A stretch of DNA of 6,505 nt from Rhodothermaceae bacterium (lineage in GTDB: Bacteria; Bacteroidota; Rhodothermia; Rhodothermales; JAHEMB01): assembly GCA_024643915.1 (NCBI GenBank), contig JAHEMB010000221.1, positions 1 through 6,505 on the forward strand. The letters are read 5' to 3'. This document shows, piece by piece, positions 5,950 through 6,505 of the stretch. The translations under genes and the position numbers were made by a program. Under the pieces are notes generated by a model. That model made no database searches. It worked only from the letters and a program-made list of their open reading frames with translations, and was not told the origin of the DNA. Each line of letters starts with the position of its first letter. Within the stretch, counting starts at the first letter, position 1.

Positions 5950-6095
5950 TTTCGTTCCGCCAGTAATCTCATATTTGCTCCCCTCGCCAGCAGATCGCGC
6001 AATGCCAGCACGTACCCTAACATTTTCAGGACGCCCATACCCCTCTTTTCTTCATTCCTTGCTGGCGTGCAATCTCATCCAAAGAGTCTGCTGCC
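5950..6095. other. Unexplained spacer between antitoxin and broken toxin
   Basis: Phd/RelE gene pairs usually overlap or are separated by a few bases, yet 146 bases lie here with no recognisable coding content. An 8-base direct repeat, aatctcat, occurs at 5965-5972 and 6071-6078. Between the copies is an 8-bp inverted repeat, cgccagca (5985-5992) with tgctggcg (6060-6067). This resembles a small insertion, but the distances from direct to inverted repeats are unequal (12 and 3 bases), so a defined element is not proven. Confidence 0.35.
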
Positions 6096-6356
6096 GTGAA
6101 ATACTGAGTCGAGATCCAGGCGAGTGCGCTGAAGGAGTTGGGCAAGCTTCAAAAGCGCGACCGTGGCCGCATCCAGTACAAGATCGATGCACTGGCCGAC
6201 GACCCGCGCCCGGCTGGCATGAAAAAAATTTAGGGTAGCAAACAGCTCTACCGGGTGCGCCAGGGAGGCTACCGCATCATCTATCAGATTGAGGACGAGG
6301 TGCTGCACATTCTCGTCGTTCGCATCGGCCACCGTGGGGATATTTACCGGCGATAA
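6096..6356 (+). pseudogene. RelE/ParE-family toxin pseudogene with two in-frame stops
   Basis: Read in one frame from GTG 6096 to the TAA at 6354-6356, these 86 codons give a nearly full-length RelE/ParE toxin. After V-K-Y and a stop come VEIQASALKELGKLQKRDR and RIQYKIDALADDPRPAGMKK, then I and a second stop. The rest is GSKQLYRVRQGGYRIIYQIED and EVLHILVVRIGHRGDIYRR. The motif order (ALKEL..L, DP.P.G.KK, LYRVR.G.YRIIY, VLVVRIGHR..IY) is characteristic of the family, whose members cleave mRNA on the ribosome or, for ParE, poison gyrase. The stops are TGA at 6105-6107, where relatives commonly have Arg (M-[KR]-Y-R-V), and TAG at 6231-6233, between the conserved KK and the GS..LYR block. Because homology continues in the same frame on both sides, these are substitutions rather than frameshifts. 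No functional toxin is expected without readthrough. It should be the former partner of the Phd/YefM antitoxin upstream. Confidence 0.88.
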
Positions 6357-6377
6357 TCGTGAAGGACCAACCGGTCT

Positions 6378-6505
6378 CTATTCGTATCGCAGCGCCTCTA
6401 CAGGATCAGCCAGGGCGGCCTTCACGGCCTGATAGCTCACCGTTAGCAAAGCGATACCCAGTGCCGCCACGCCCACCCCGACAAAGACCCACCAGGAGAT
6501 GTCTA
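6378..6505 (-). CDS. ABC transporter permease, FtsX/MacB type (C-terminal end only)
   Basis: The minus-strand frame entering at the right edge ends at a TAG (6378-6380). It encodes the last 42 residues: DISWWVFVGVGVAALGIALL, then TVSYQAVKAALADPVEALRYE. The final transmembrane helix followed by a short amphipathic stretch and the terminal 'A..DPVEALRYE' is the signature ending of FtsX/MacB-type permeases. In these transporters one permease with a large extracytoplasmic domain works with an ATPase to move lipoproteins, peptides or drugs, or to drive mechanotransmission; which applies cannot be told from the tail. The rest of the gene lies beyond the window. It converges on the broken toxin, with 21 bases between the two stop codons. 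Confidence 0.87.
   Translation of the reverse strand, partial: DISWWVFVGVGVAALGIALLTVSYQAVKAALADPVEALRYE

Noticed and set aside
6219..6233. Run of seven A before the TAG in the toxin as a programmed frameshift site
   Set aside because: Family similarity continues in the same frame after the stop, so a frameshift would leave the coding frame and not restore it.
6364..6377. Small inverted repeat (gacc/ggtc) between the toxin remnant and the permease stop as a terminator
   Set aside because: The perfect stem is only 4 bp and there is no T run on either side.

Overview
The window is a GC-rich bacterial chromosome segment of about 6.5 kb with short intergenic gaps and several GTG/TTG starts. The flavoprotein, the DUF5715-like protein, the MacB/FtsX-type permease tail and the base composition together suggest a GC-rich member of the Bacteroidota/Rhodothermota. 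This is an inference from protein style, not a measured placement. The first ~250 bases are visibly AT-richer (26 of the first 60 bases are G or C) and look foreign to the rest.

Layout. (1) Bases 1-260, minus strand: a 5'-truncated fragment of a large c-type cytochrome-like protein of the hydrazine-synthase-alpha-like family, ending in a CxxC(H) heme motif at the window edge. (2) 394-2354, plus strand: a class I SAM methyltransferase and an FAD-dependent oxidoreductase. Such a pair normally follows a type III polyketide synthase in alkylpyrone/alkylresorcinol loci, but no synthase lies in the window. (3) 2491-3306, plus: an exported PAP2-type lipid phosphatase. (4) 3402-4292, minus: a membrane-anchored DUF5715/M15-like (VanY-fold) protein. 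(5) 4454-5401, minus: a Sua5-type L-threonylcarbamoyladenylate synthase for tRNA t6A. (6) 5674-6356, plus: a toxin-antitoxin remnant, with an intact Phd/YefM antitoxin followed by a RelE/ParE toxin broken by two in-frame stops. (7) 6378-6505, minus: the C-terminal end of an ABC transporter permease.

The gaps between the core genes share a recurring signature: short sequences with a 7-base period. The clearest are in front of the oxidoreductase, between the convergent PAP2 and DUF5715 genes (as inverted arrays), and downstream of tsaC; a weaker 35-base-spaced repeat follows the oxidoreductase. The unit sequence differs from gap to gap. Apart from these heptad arrays, the most notable points are the orphan tailoring pair, the twice-interrupted toxin beside an intact antitoxin, and the truncated AT-rich cytochrome fragment at the left boundary. 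I see no rRNA, tRNA, CRISPR array or intact mobile element, and no clear evidence of a wholly new defence or biosynthetic system.
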